Shown here piece by piece: positions 35,953-47,047 of a stretch of DNA of 64,000 bases. Source of the DNA: Voacanga thouarsii (lineage: Eukaryota; Streptophyta; Magnoliopsida; Gentianales; Apocynaceae); the NCBI GenBank assembly GCA_026120185.1, contig JANUWF010001783.1:8804001-8868000 (forward strand), in the 5' to 3' direction. Position 1 is the first letter of the stretch. Each line of letters starts with the position of its first letter. A program made the position numbers and the translations under genes. The notes under the pieces were generated by a model. It saw only the letters and a list, made by a program, of their open reading frames with translations, ran no database searches and had not been told where the DNA came from.

Positions 35953-36309
35953 AACTCTGCCTGTAAGTTCCGAGACTTTATCGGCGGTGTTCATTGCCGG
36001 TCTCAAGCCCGGATAAAGGATGAGAGTTGCGGTAAGGCTTGTGATGGGCAGTGTAAAATATAGTCACATCCATAATATGAACTAATCGATTGACTTTGTG
36101 AAGGCATTCCTTACTCAACGATGCACTGCACTTCCTAGACCTGGGTGTAGTGATAAATATGTGAGGGTTGCTAGGTCATTATCCGGAAGCAATGCGTCAT
36201 GTCGGTCCCTGGATACGGTGTCAAATATGCAAGGGTGTAGGGTAAAAAAGACATCCCATAGTGATAGGATCTGTCTAACTACATGAAATATAGGATATTT
36301 GACTGGTAA

Positions 36310-37051
36310 ATTGACAAAATTAGTTAATGTTATGCAGAGAAGAAAGATTAGTATTTTGTGTCTTCAGGAAACCAAATAGGTAGGTAAGAAGGCGAGAATA
36401 GTAGCACATTTGGGTTATAAGCTTTAGTATTCAGGTAGAGTTAGGAATAGAAATGGAGTCAGGATTATTATTGACAGTAAGTTTATTGATGATGTGATTG
36501 AAGTACAGAGAAAGAATGATAGGATTTTAAGCATCAAGATCATAATTGGCGACGAGATTACTACTGTTATTAGTACGTATGCACCACAAGTAGGACTTGA
36601 TGATTCGGTTAGGCAACAGTTTTGGGATGATTTAGATGAGATTGTACAGAGTGTATCGTGTGCAGAGAAGCTTTTCATTGGTGGTGATCTAAACGGACAT
36701 GTGTGTACTAATCAAAGAAGGTTTGAAAGTGTTCATGGAGGTCAGAGTTTCGAAGTTAGAAATGAAGCAAAAACTGCTATTCTTGACTTTGCCTTGTCCT
36801 ATAATTTGACCATAGTGAACACCTGGTTTAAGAAGAAAGATTCTCACTTAGTGACCTCTAGAAGTGGGTTAAATACCAATCAGATAGACTTTTTTATTAT
36901 GAGGCGTAGGTTTCGTAGTGGTTATACAGATTTTAAAGTTATTCTAGGTAAGAGTTTAGTTATGCAATACAGGTTGTTGGTCCTCAATTTTAATTTTGAG
37001 AAAAAGAGTAAGCAGTGGAATCATCTGGTTAACCCTAGGATCAAGTGGTGA
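36310..37051 (+). pseudogene. LINE endonuclease (AP-type) domain
   Basis: Starts with LCLQETK followed by a stop where Trp is usual, then ISTYAPQVG, a FIGGDLNGHVC motif (conserved GDxN with catalytic Asp and Asn), a segment with NTWFKKKDSHLVT and SGLNTNQIDFFIMRRRF. This is the exonuclease-endonuclease-phosphatase fold of RTE LINEs that nicks the target DNA. The longest open part is 36494-37051. Stops before it and at 37049, plus further ones downstream, break the single long ORF of this family. Confidence 0.88.
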
Positions 37052-39060
37052 AAGCTACAGGGGGATGAAAGAATGACATTTGTCGATAAGGTAGTTGAAG
37101 CGGATGACTGGTCATCTGATATGGATTCGGATCCAAATACTATGTGGAGAAAATGGCTCAATGTATTAGGACAGTAACTAAGGAAGTGCTTGGTGAATCT
37201 AAAGGAATAGTACCTCTAAACAAGGACGTGTCATGGTAGAATAATGAAGTGAAAAAAGTCGTACGGAGTAAAAGAGAATGCTATAGAAGCTTAGGGAAGT
37301 GCAGGAGTGATGAGAATTTTGAAAAATACAAGGTCGCGCGAAGAAAAGTTAAAGAAGCTGTTAGAAAAGAAAGATCCATAATTTACAAGGATTTATATGA
37401 AAAGTTAGATACAAAGACGTGGAGAATAATATATATAGACTGATGCGTTATAAGGAGTAGAAGACGAAAGATATTTGTGTGGTGAAATGTGTAAAAGATG
37501 ACAACCACAGAGTTTTGGTTAAAGACGAAGAAAGAAATGAGAGATGGAGGTCTTATTTTGATAAGTTATTTAATGGGAGTTAAGTCCAAGTTCCGAGTGT
37601 GGGTAGCCTGAGGATTTCGAACGAAAAGGTTAACCGTGTGTGTATTCATTGTACTCAGAAGCATGAAGTCCGAGATGCCCTTAAAATGATGAGACCAAAA
37701 AAAGCAATGGGACCGGATGGTATACCAATTGAGGTTTGGAAGTGTTTATGAGAGATAGGTATTATGTGATTAACAAGTTTATTTAACAAGATATATAGAG
37801 TTAATAAAATGCCTACAGAGTGGAGGAAGAATACTATGATTCCTCTACACAAGAATAAATGGGATGTTCAAGATTGTGCCAATTACCGTGAGATTAAAAT
37901 CATAAGTCATACTATAAAATTTTGGGAGAGAGTGATTAAACAGAGGTTATAAGGCATTATATAAATTTCAAATAGTTAATTTAGTTTTATGCCTAGGCGT
38001 TCCATTATGGAGGCAATTTATTTATTATGGTGGATGATTAAATATTATAGAGAGAGAAAGAAAGATTTACATATGGTATTTATTGACCTGAAAAAAGCCT
38101 ATGACAAAGTGCCTAGAGAAGTAGTTTGATGGGTACTAGCCAAGAAAGGTGTATCGCTAAAGTATATTACTCTCATTAAAAATATGTATGAGGGAGCATG
38201 TACAAATGTAAAGAATTATGCCGAAATGACTGCAGAATTCCCTATTACTATTGGGGTGCACCAAGGATCAGCATTTAGCCCTTTCCTCTTTGCGACCGTT
38301 ATAGATGAGTTGACATGTACTATACAGGAGGCTGTGCCATAGTGTATGTTGTTTGTGGATGATATTGTATTAATTGATGAGATTAGAGTCAGTATAAATG
38401 CTAAATTGGAATTGTGGTGATAAATATTAGAATCCAATGGCTTCAGAATTAGTAGGAGTAAAATAAAGTATATGAAATGTAAGTTCAGTAATAGTAAAAA
38501 TATAGCCCAAAATGTAACTTTAGATGGTAGAGATATACCAATAGCTAATTACTTTTGATATCTATGATTTATTATTCAGAAAGATGGAGAGCTCGATGGC
38601 GACGTTGCACACCGGGTTAAGGCAGATTGGTTAAAATAGAGGAGTACGGCTGGTATTCTATGTGATCGTAATATACCATTGAATCTAAAGGGAAAGTCTA
38701 CAAAACAGCCGTAAGACCTACTTTGTTATATGGCATGAAATGTTAGGCAGTTAAAAGGTGTCATATTCAAAAGATGACAGTAACTGAGATGCGTATGTTA
38801 CGGTAGATGTATGGATGTACTAGAAAGAATAGAGTCAGAAATGAGACCATTAGAAAAAATGTGGGAGTGATATCTATTAAGGAAAAGATGAGAGAAAGTC
38901 GCCTACGTTGATTTAGACATATACAGAGAAAATCGAGGAATGCTCCTGTTAGGACGATTGAGAGAGGGAGGCAGGATAGGTTAGACAAAGATAGAGGCAA
39001 GCCTAAAATGACACGGATAGAGGTGATGAGATATATCTTTGTTAGATTTAGATGAGAATA
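37052..39060 (+). pseudogene. LINE linker, reverse transcriptase and C-terminal domain
   Basis: Recognisable segments in order: MMRPKKAMGPDGIPIEVWK (37687-37743), a WRKNTMIPLHKNK block, NYREIKIIS, MVFIDLKKAYDKVPREVV (catalytic Asp, near 38075), GVHQGSAFSPFLF, and CMLFVDDIVLID with the FxDD box near 38350. The tail has RPTLLYGMKC and MTVTEMRML with RNRVRNETIR, the conserved C-terminal region of plant RTE proteins. Stops at about 37748, 37950, 38128, 38341, 38418 and others, plus frameshifts, disrupt it. The enzyme would copy LINE RNA at the nicked target. Confidence 0.88.
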
Positions 39061-39182
39061 AACGATCGATAAAACAAAGTGATGAGAGAGGATTCATATG
39101 GATGACTACAGTTGCCTGACATTAGTTCATGTAATAGACCCCAAGTTTCTTGGGATTAGGGTTTAGTTTGTTGTTGTTGTAT

Positions 39183-39724
39183 ATATATGCATGCATGTTT
39201 TAGAAGAAAATCTTACCATTCTCTTCTCTTGTTCTTAGTAGCCATATTCTTAATTTTTTAAATAATTTTTAATCATATCTAACATATGTAATCTAATTAT
39301 ATAAATTCATAATAAAAAAATCTTGAGCTACATTCAAGAGGAATTAGATGAGAAAAGAAATTTATACAAAAACTATAGAGAAAGGCAAAACATGCAGATC
39401 TTATTTATTTAAAACAAAGTAGTAAATATGCATGACACAAAATTAAATTGGCATTACTTCAAAACCATCCATTATGCCATTAAACATAACAAACACATAA
39501 CATGCAAGTCCAAAATCAATATTTTGAAAATTTGTGGAGTCACTTTTGGGAAAAAAAAATTTCTGTGGGTTCCTTTAAAATAAACAAAATAGTGCTTGGG
39601 AGAAAAAATAATAATAAATGGTCTATACTTTTGTTAGCTATTTGTTCAAGGCGGCCATTGGCTTTGCATAACCAATCTACCAGGCCACCAGCTTGGCATA
39701 GCCAGTCTTGCGAGCTTTGCTTGC

Positions 39725-39774
<50 letters not shown>

Positions 39775-40240
39775 TTTTTCAACTTTCTAGAAAACCTAAA
39801 AAATTGTAAATTTTCCAATTTCGATCCAACTTTCAAAAAAATAATTTTTTTTGTTCGATTTGGGTTTGAAAAACATGTCAATCCCCATTAACAAGACGTT
39901 ATGATTATAATCACAACAATTAAAGTCAATCCAAACATAAATAGCACAGTGCACAAAACCATTAATCTAGTAACTTTGTGCAGAAGAGCAAATTTTTTTT
40001 TTTTTTTTAAGAAAACAAAACAGGCATGAAATAATTTCAATCACGCACACAAGGTTTCATAAACATTTATTCAAAATAATTTCAATAACTTGCATGCTGG
40101 GAAAAACTAAACCCAATAAAAACAAATTTTCCAGAAATCAAAACATCATGAAACAATTTCACAGATACCAATACATTTATGAAACGATTTCAATGAGTAA
40201 TGCAAACACAGACTAGTAAATCATATATGTGATAGATCTG
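39183..40240 (-). other. Copia-3 leader, part 2
   Basis: Starts with the second copy of the LINE target site and continues the alignment to the Copia-2 leader (6768 onward), for example CTTACCAT, the AGATGAGAA block and CAAAACATGCAG. It contains a run of about 22 TA units at 39728-39771 and poly-T at 39993-40008. The primer site and LTR edge expected at its right end are not recognisable. Confidence 0.65.
39728..39771. repeat. (TA)n microsatellite
   Basis: About 22 perfect AT/TA units inside the Copia-3 leader. The open frames across it on both strands are artefacts. Confidence 0.95.
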
Positions 40241-40244
40241 ATTT

Positions 40245-41505
40245 GTGATTTATAATTACAATTAAGCCCATAAGCTTCCAATAATCGTAATTTGACCCTA
40301 ATAGTTACGACCATTTATAACTTGTCCAGAAATAATTTGCTCACAAACTAACTCCAATATATTACCATATAAATTTAGAGTACTAATTCTTCTATTATGT
40401 GTGACCTATTAGATTTTTCGGTCTATTAGCAGTAAAATATGAATTAATCATAACAACTGTAGGATTAGTAATTCTTAATGATTAGAACCAACTTATTAAT
40501 TCTAATTAGAATTAATTTATTAATTCTTCAATTAATAAATTCATATTTAACATATCATGAGCAGTATCTAGCAATGCATCATGACCACCCAAAAGCCCAG
40601 AAAGTCAAGTGGCTTGATATGAACCTTTCAATAGCAGAATATTAATGTAATAAACTCCTTTCATCATTTTATATCTCATTCAGTCTAGAGTATGAAATTA
40701 GTGCCAATTTCATCTAGAATATAATTTATGCTAATCCAAATTTATTAGTACTTGTTCCTAAAATCCATTACTTAACTTGTGTATCATTTGGAATTATTTC
40801 CAATACACAGTTGCCTCGGCCAATGACTTCATGAGTAATGATTCTCTACAAATGACCATGAGATATACTCTCTTACTATTATGAGTGATAAATCCTTTGT
40901 TAATTCTTTCAACTACATTTGTATACTTTATGTTATCCCCAATATCCTCCCTATAAGCTATCTCGAAGAGATTCCTAAGATAGGAATCAAAGTACAATGC
41001 TCAACATACAAAGTACCTTGGAGATCTCAAGCTTAAGGATACTTACACTTTTAATGAAAGAAGATTCTATCATTGGCACTACATAGTTATCCATGTGATT
41101 ATATCATTGTTAGGTCATCCAATGAACTTGTTTATTTAGCAAGCATCTACATATTAACTTTGAGTATCATAATACCAACGGATGTGAGAACTACTACTTA
41201 ATCCAATTAAGAAGTATAACATGTGTTGGTCTTCGCGTATTTATGATGTCTCATCTCATTAGTACTATAACTAGAGATTGTTTAAGCACAAGTACTGTAT
41301 AGTATAGTAGGAATCTCAAATCATGAGCTCTATCATTATTTTCTTAACACTATACATTGTGTTAGGAACTTTATCTATTAGTTTTGTATAAATATACGTA
41401 TAAGGTAATTAAATGAACTAAAAGATAAAGAATATCTTTTATTTTATTTAATAAATCTGTAAAATACATTGTATAAATGATTATTTTTAGGGTATAATAC
41501 TAACA
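40245..41505 (-). repeat. Copia-3 5' LTR, truncated at its inner edge
   Basis: Aligns with the Copia-2 LTR from the TTTATAATTAC segment near its first 400 bp to the end. Matches include the phrase around GACCACCCAAAAG, CTTTCAATAGC and TACCTTGGAGATCTCAAG, ending ATACTAACA at 41505. About 400 bp at the left edge and the PBS are missing. Divergence is much greater than between the two Copia-2 LTRs. Confidence 0.82.
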
Positions 41506-42107
41506 ATCAATCGATGAAGAATGTTTTTAAACTGCATGTTAAGTAAACATGATCTAAACCTTACTATAAAGCACGACACAACACACAGATCATTTACTAA
41601 CATATTTCAACCTTCATGTATGAAAAATATGAATACAAACTTGATGAAAATAATATTTTTATTATTGCAAAATATACGTTTTTATATAATTTCTATGTCT
41701 TTTAGGGTATATTTCCAACATGATAAAATTTTAATCGCCGTTAACTATTTTTTTGCGACAAAATTTTTTGTCATTAGAGAGAAAATGTTTTATCTTCAAA
41801 ATGCATCAATGGCAATGAAAAATTTTTATATCGGCAAAAAAAATTTCTCGTGAAAGAGAAAAATATTTTTATCATTGTATTTAATTTCTCAAATAAATTA
41901 TATTTTTAGTGACAATTTTTTTTTTTTTTTGGTCACAAAAATCATCACTAGCAATAAAATAGAAAATTTTGGTGACAAAAATGGTGACAGTGCTTTAGCG
42001 AAGAAGTAGCGAGGAAGCTTTTTTTGTCGCTAAAGGCCTTTAGCAAGGAAATTTTGGCCTTTGGCTATGAAATATCTTTGTCACAAAAGACTATTTTTCT
42101 TGTAGTG
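41506..42107. mobile_element. 3' end of a second, non-autonomous CACTA element
   Basis: Ends TTTTTCTTGTAGTG at 42107, the inverse of the CACTACAAGAAAA terminus of CACTA transposons, and is followed at once by SIRE-type Copia reverse transcriptase (42108). The stretch at 41990-42090 carries inverted TTTAGCGA/TCGCTAAAG motifs resembling subterminal repeats. No coding sequence is seen, and the other terminus is not found before the Copia-3 LTR at 41505, so it is truncated. The open frame at 41521-41853 is low-complexity and unsupported. Confidence 0.6.
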
Positions 42108-44466
42108 ATAAGCTTAACAAAGTTTATTAACATATGTCTTGATGTTGGACTGAACACTATGTTATCAATATAAATTTTGAGCAACCATAAAGTCTACGCC
42201 TAGTTTCTTGACAAACATAGTTTTTTAACTTTCCCTTACTTGTAGCCTCTTTTTAGTAAGAAATTTGTTAACCTTTCATACCATACTCTTGGCGATTGCT
42301 TCAATCCAGATCTTTCTTTAATTTAAAAACACGATATGATATTCTGGATTGATAAAGCCTTTAGGTTGTTCAACATAAGTTTCTTCCTATAAATACATCA
42401 TTCCTTAATCCATACATCATTCCTTTAAAATTGTTTAAGCCCTTCCTGCATTATAACAATCCAGTGCTCATCTATCAAATTTTTTTTTTGACATTTTTTT
42501 GTTCCAATGTTGAAGTATAATAGGCATACTCCACCATATTTTTGTAATTAACTTTTGATCTATCTCTGATCTTTTTAGATTCATTCAAACTTCTAATGAT
42601 CAAGTCAGAGGGATTATATTTCTTTAGACTTAACGATGGAGCTCTTTGTTAAATTTCCTTCTTTTCTTTGTCAGAGCCAACTTCGTCATCCGTGTTAGAG
42701 TCTGTTGATATCATTTGCTTATTTCCATTTTGAATGAGCTCTTTATCATCATTCAATCGTACAGACTCTTTTTGATTATTTGATGGAATATCTTCAATCA
42801 CAATATTAACTGACTTCATAAAAACTTTGCTCTTTTGTTAAACTTTCAAAATGCTCAACTATTTTTTGGAATATCTAAGGAAAATACCTTCATCACTCTT
42901 TACATAAAAAATATCCAATTGTTCTCTATCATTAGAATGTAAGATTTACTTTTAATGTTATGAAGTAGTTCAGTAGAGGTTTTTTGCCTATTCCAAATAT
43001 TATATGCAATCTTGTTGATGTGGGGTTTTAAATAAGTTCTGTTTATGATATGTGTGATAGCATTTACAACTTCAGCCTGCCATCTATGTGACATCTTCTT
43101 GGCATTTAACATTAGCCTTGCCATCCCCTGAATGGTTCAATTTTTATGCTTCACAATACTATTTTGTTGCGCTATTTTTGGTACTAAAAACTTCTATTGA
43201 ATACCGTTCTCAATGCTAAAATCATCAAATAGCTTATTTATCTAACTTTGTTCCATGATCACTTTTTATTCTTTTTAAGTGTGTACCTTTCTAAGTTTGA
43301 AAATTTAAAAACAATTTTCTAAATGCTTCAAAGGCATCTGAATCTTTTACTCAAAAAATCTACCTAAGTGAATTTGGAATAATTATCAACACACACTAAA
43401 ACAGATTATTTTCCTTTAATACTTTCTATTTATATTAGTTCAAAGAGATCTATGTACAAAAGTTCAAGTATTATAGATATAACAATCTGTTGAACTTTTT
43501 TACGTAGAGATTTAGTCTGTTTTCCACTTTGACAAGAGCCACATACTCTTTTAACATTTTTACCTAACTAAGGTACTCACAAACTACGCCTGTTGAGTTT
43601 AGTTCATGCAACTATTTGTAATTGATATCTCCCAACTTTTGATGCCATAACTTAACTTTATCAACCTTAGCCATCATAGAACTATAACTTTTGGATGTGT
43701 ATATATAATAGTAATTGTCAGAAGTTCTATTTCCAGCAATCATGCAATTTCTTATTTTGTCAACTACTAGACATTTGTCTTTGTCAAAATTAACAAATAT
43801 ATTATCATCACATAAATGACTTATACTTATTAGATTGGCCTTCAATCCATCAACATGCAGAGTTCTCAGTTTAGACATACCTTCCATGTTTAACCTGCTA
43901 TTTCCAACCACTTTATTCTTTAAGCCATCATCATAAGTCACAGAGCTGCCATTTTTGTGTTCATAATTAATAAGAAATTCATTTTTACCTATCATACGCT
44001 TTGAACATCTACTATCAGGATACTATACATCTTTTGTAGTAGCTTTTAAAGAAATGTGTACAACATGTTCTTTGACTTTATTCTTTCTTATTCATATATG
44101 TGTTAACTTTGATGTTTTGCTATCTTTATCAAATTTGGGTTTATCAACTTTCTTGCCATGTTAAAGATCCTTAAATATTTTCAGGCAACTTTTTCACCTG
44201 TGTCTTTAAAGAGAGCAATAATCATAATAAACTTAGGATTTTCGGCTTTGGTTTTAACTTTCTCAGTTGTCCGTTCTTTTTAGCAACTGTTATACTCTGA
44301 TTTTCAACCCCGTTGAATCATTATAGCCAAGTCCAACCTTTTCAAGTGAATATCTTGCAAAAGAAAGAACTTTATCCAGTTTTGCCTTTCTATAGTTCAT
44401 CATTTTAATAGATTGCTCAGCATCTTCTAGTTTTTATTGCTAGCTTTCAAGTTCTATTCGCCTTGT
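42108..44466 (-). pseudogene. Copia-4 (SIRE-like) protease to reverse transcriptase remnant
   Basis: Minus strand from right to left: GAG-pre-integrase region (43612-43995) with MSKLRTLHVDGLKANLISIS and LWHQKLG, typical of SIRE-lineage Copia; integrase (42900-43124) with ARLMLNAKKMSHRWQAEVVN; reverse transcriptase (about 42107-42560) with ETYVEQPKGFINPEY, and a YIDNIVF box where YVDDIVF is usual, ending at 42108. Many stops and frameshifts lie between. The right edge at 44466 is the AGA target of the CACTA element; gag resumes at 53873. Confidence 0.8.
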
Positions 44467-44469
44467 AGA
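44467..44469. repeat. TSD of the CACTA element, left copy (AGA)
   Basis: Three bases, the CACTA standard, repeated at 53870-53872. Confidence 0.7.
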
Positions 44470-45000
44470 CACTACAAAAAATTCCCGAATCAGCGAGGGA
44501 AATTTGCGATAGAATTTTCCCTCACTAATTCTACGACGGATTAGTGAGGGAAAAACGAAAATGACACAACCATTGACTTTCCAAAGCTAATCCCTCACTG
44601 ATTAGCGATGGATTAGAGATAACATAAAGCCCTTTCCAATTAGCAAGATAAGAGAAAATCCGTATATAATATGTCGCAAATGTGCTACATATTGCGAGGG
44701 ATTAGCGAGGGATATAATCTCTAGCAAATTAAGAGCCCTTTTCAATTTTAAATGTATTAAAATAAATATCTGTAGCTAATCACTCTCAAATTTGCGAGGG
44801 ATTAGCGAGGGATATAATCTTTATAGCATAAAAGGCCCTCGCAAGCCGCATTCTGATTTGCGACAGATTTGAAATGTATTTGTGAGGAACTCTTCGAATG
44901 CCCTCGCTAATCCCTCGTAAAATAAATGTCCATCACAAATCCCTATCTAATTTGCGATGGATTTGCAAGAGCTTTTCTCATTTCTAGATATTTTTAATAT
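44470..45000. repeat. CACTA left subterminal repeats
   Basis: Copies of GCGAGGGATTAGCGAGGGA and its inverse in both orientations, including two near-identical stretches at 44694 and 44795 continuing into GATATAATCT. In En/Spm such motifs bind TnpA; binding here is inference. Confidence 0.8.
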
Positions 45001-45605
45001 TTTTCCCATGATACTTTATTAATATTAAAATTATTATAATATATATGTGTGTGTGTGTGTGTGTGTTGTGTGTGTGTTAAATTCTCTATTTTTTTTGTTG
45101 ATTTGTAACTGATTTATCAATTTCGTATATATGTGTACTTATCTTGGACAATTCACGAAGTATAAATTTATAATTACATGACATGTACTTCCCTACAAAA
45201 TTGTTATATGTAGTATAAAATAGCTATTGTTCATTATATATATATGATACACATCATATGATTAATGTAATACAAATATGAAGTGTAGCTTGGAATGATT
45301 GAGAGCTATGCTAATCTTTTTGTTCTATGTTCTACTAAGTTGTATTATATTATATTTGGTTAATAAATACAGTTTTGTGATTTAAATATGTGAAAGCTAT
45401 TTAGGAACTAATTAAACTAAGTACCACCAAATCTACACTAAATAAACCTAAAAAAATTAATGAAGATTATTTAGAATTTTCATTGGCAAAATATTTGTAA
45501 TATTTTTTAAATCATTTGTTACTTTTGAGAGGAATTAGTAATGAATATGTTTTCATAGCGAAATATGGACAAAAATGAGGAAGCTGCTACTTTATAACTA
45601 TAAAT
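45001..45605. other. A/T-rich CACTA segment between repeat blocks
   Basis: Contains a (GT)n run at 45040-45078 and otherwise A/T-rich sequence. No gene or repeat motif recognised. Confidence 0.5.
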
Positions 45606-45905
45606 GATGAAATCTGGCGCTAATCCCTCTCAATTTAGAGAGGGATTAACGAGGGAATTTATATAGCGAGTGATCAATGAGGGAAATAAAATTAGTAACT
45701 TAAAATGACGCAGACATTTTTAGGGGGAATCTAAAAATTAAAATTTACGTCTCTAATCCCTTTCAAATCCCATGCAATTAGTGAGGAATTAGCGATGGAA
45801 ACTTATAGCGACAAATTAGTGATGGATTCAGTAAAAATGTCTCTAGTCAAAAATTAAACTGACTGTTGCTAATCCCTCATTGGTTCCGTTGCTAATCCCT
45901 AGTTG
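45606..45905. repeat. CACTA inner block of subterminal-type repeats
   Basis: A second cluster of CTAATCCCTC/GAGGGATTA motifs about 1.1 kb from the terminus, ending in GCTAATCCCTAGTTG. The left subterminal zone is therefore about 1.4 kb long in total. Confidence 0.72.
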
Positions 45906-47042
45906 AATTTCACCAATAACACCCAATCCCGGGGCTTTCTTCTTCCTTTTTTCCCTTTTGTGATCTTTTTCCCTTTGCTTCGACAGTATTTTCCTCACCA
46001 CCAATGGCATTTCTTCAATACAAACTCTTTTCCTTCTTTCCTTTTTAATTTCTTTTCCTTGACTCTTCCTGCAAGCTTCCTGCTAATTCAGTTATCTCTG
46101 TTGCCGTCGGCCTATCGCCTGTGGACGACCGTCGCTGCCACCGCGAATATCACTACCTGATATCTCAGTGTCACGGCTCTAGCCTAAAGTTAAGTTGGGG
46201 TTTTAGTAATTTTAGATTCAAAAAATTTGGCTACTTCTCCAAATGCTAAATGAAAACGTCTATGAAGATAATTAGTTTAATAACCTTTTTTAGAGTACTG
46301 TTCTCTGCTGTTTTGCGTGGAAATGATTTGTGGATCCATCTTAGGATCTTTATTGAGCTTATAGATGAGAAAGACAATTTGTATGTAACCCTTTTTTGAA
46401 CAAATCTGAGACTAGGGGCATTCTAATTTCCTAGCAAAGCTGATGATAATCATAATCCTAGAGAAAAAGGGGCGAACCCATCCTTCATTTGATAGTTAAA
46501 GCTCCTACAGCTACACATGTATGCTGATTCCATAAAAAAGTTCTCTTAAAAATAATAGGCTTACCATTAGAATCAACCATGCATGAGTGTGATTTGGCAC
46601 GGACTAGACAGACAGCAGCCCACATTCAGAGCCAGAAGTTAAAGCTTTTACTTTACATATGTGTAAATTAGAATACATTTGCATAAAATTTGTCCTATCA
46701 AACTCCTTAGAGACCTTCCCCTATATTGTTTCAAATTGAAATTATCTTTGTTAAGTCTATGTATCTTTGCCTAGTGCCAACACAAGATTATCTTTGATTC
46801 CCGTGAATTTTCTTAGTTGAATATGTTAATTCAAGCATCACCTGGTTCTTGAAGCTGTTAAAACAGAGAATGCTAACTATGTCATATATATGTTTCTTCA
46901 TACTAGCATCCGAACCATACATGGTAAAATTGACTATGGAAGTAATCTCCCCTGAGAACTTCAAACTCAAGTAATGACTTCGAATAGTCATACATATTTC
47001 TTGTAGTAGCAAATGAGTTTGTGATTGGACTTTTGAAATCCA
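45906..47042 (+). other. CACTA internal region without a supported gene
   Basis: Begins pyrimidine-rich (45930-46080), like a transcribed leader. The open frame at 45903-46160 is Phe/Leu-rich and looks like composition. The rest shows no recognisable domain on either strand. Confidence 0.4.
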
Positions 47043-47047
47043 AGGAC
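47043..47047. repeat. TSD of solo LTR D, left copy (AGGAC)
   Basis: Exact repeat at 49082-49086. Confidence 0.92.

Larger units (their letters stand above)
35953..39182 (+). mobile_element. Full-length RTE-type LINE, inactivated
   Basis: About 3.2 kb, bounded by an exact 14-bp TSD. Its 5' end (GCCGGTCTCAAGCCCGGATA) resembles the start of plant RTE elements. It holds an apurinic-type endonuclease and a reverse transcriptase in one reading direction and ends in a TTGTTGTTGT tail at 39171-39180, typical of RTE elements, which lack a poly-A tail. It inserted in the leader of Copia-3. Numerous stops make it dead. Size and ends suggest no 5' truncation, which is uncommon for LINE copies. Confidence 0.87.
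15959..41505 (-). mobile_element. Copia-3, ancient relative of Copia-2, scattered by insertions
   Basis: Pieces of one minus-strand Copia element similar to Copia-2 lie in correct order: RNase H/RT/integrase (15959-17924), PR/zinc knuckle (19910-20705), gag N-terminus (31818-32014), leader (35278-35952 and 39183 to about 40240) and 5' LTR (about 40245-41505). The gaps are filled by identifiable insertions. About 100 codons of central gag are missing between 20705 and 31818. The 3' LTR would lie left of the Copia-1 insertion, outside the window. Many stops and frameshifts show it is far older than Copia-2. Confidence 0.8.

Noticed and set aside
39502..39891. Overlapping open frames on both strands across 39.5-39.9 kb
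   Set aside because: Driven by the (TA)n repeat coding alternating Tyr-Ile; the segment is Copia-3 leader.
44487..45905. CRISPR-like array from the repeated GCGAGGGATTAG units
   Set aside because: Unit spacing is irregular, orientation is mixed and the units sit at a CACTA terminus, so they are subterminal repeats.
45903..46160. Phe/Leu-rich 85-codon open frame in the CACTA element
   Set aside because: Looks like a pyrimidine-rich leader; no start context or domain supports a protein.
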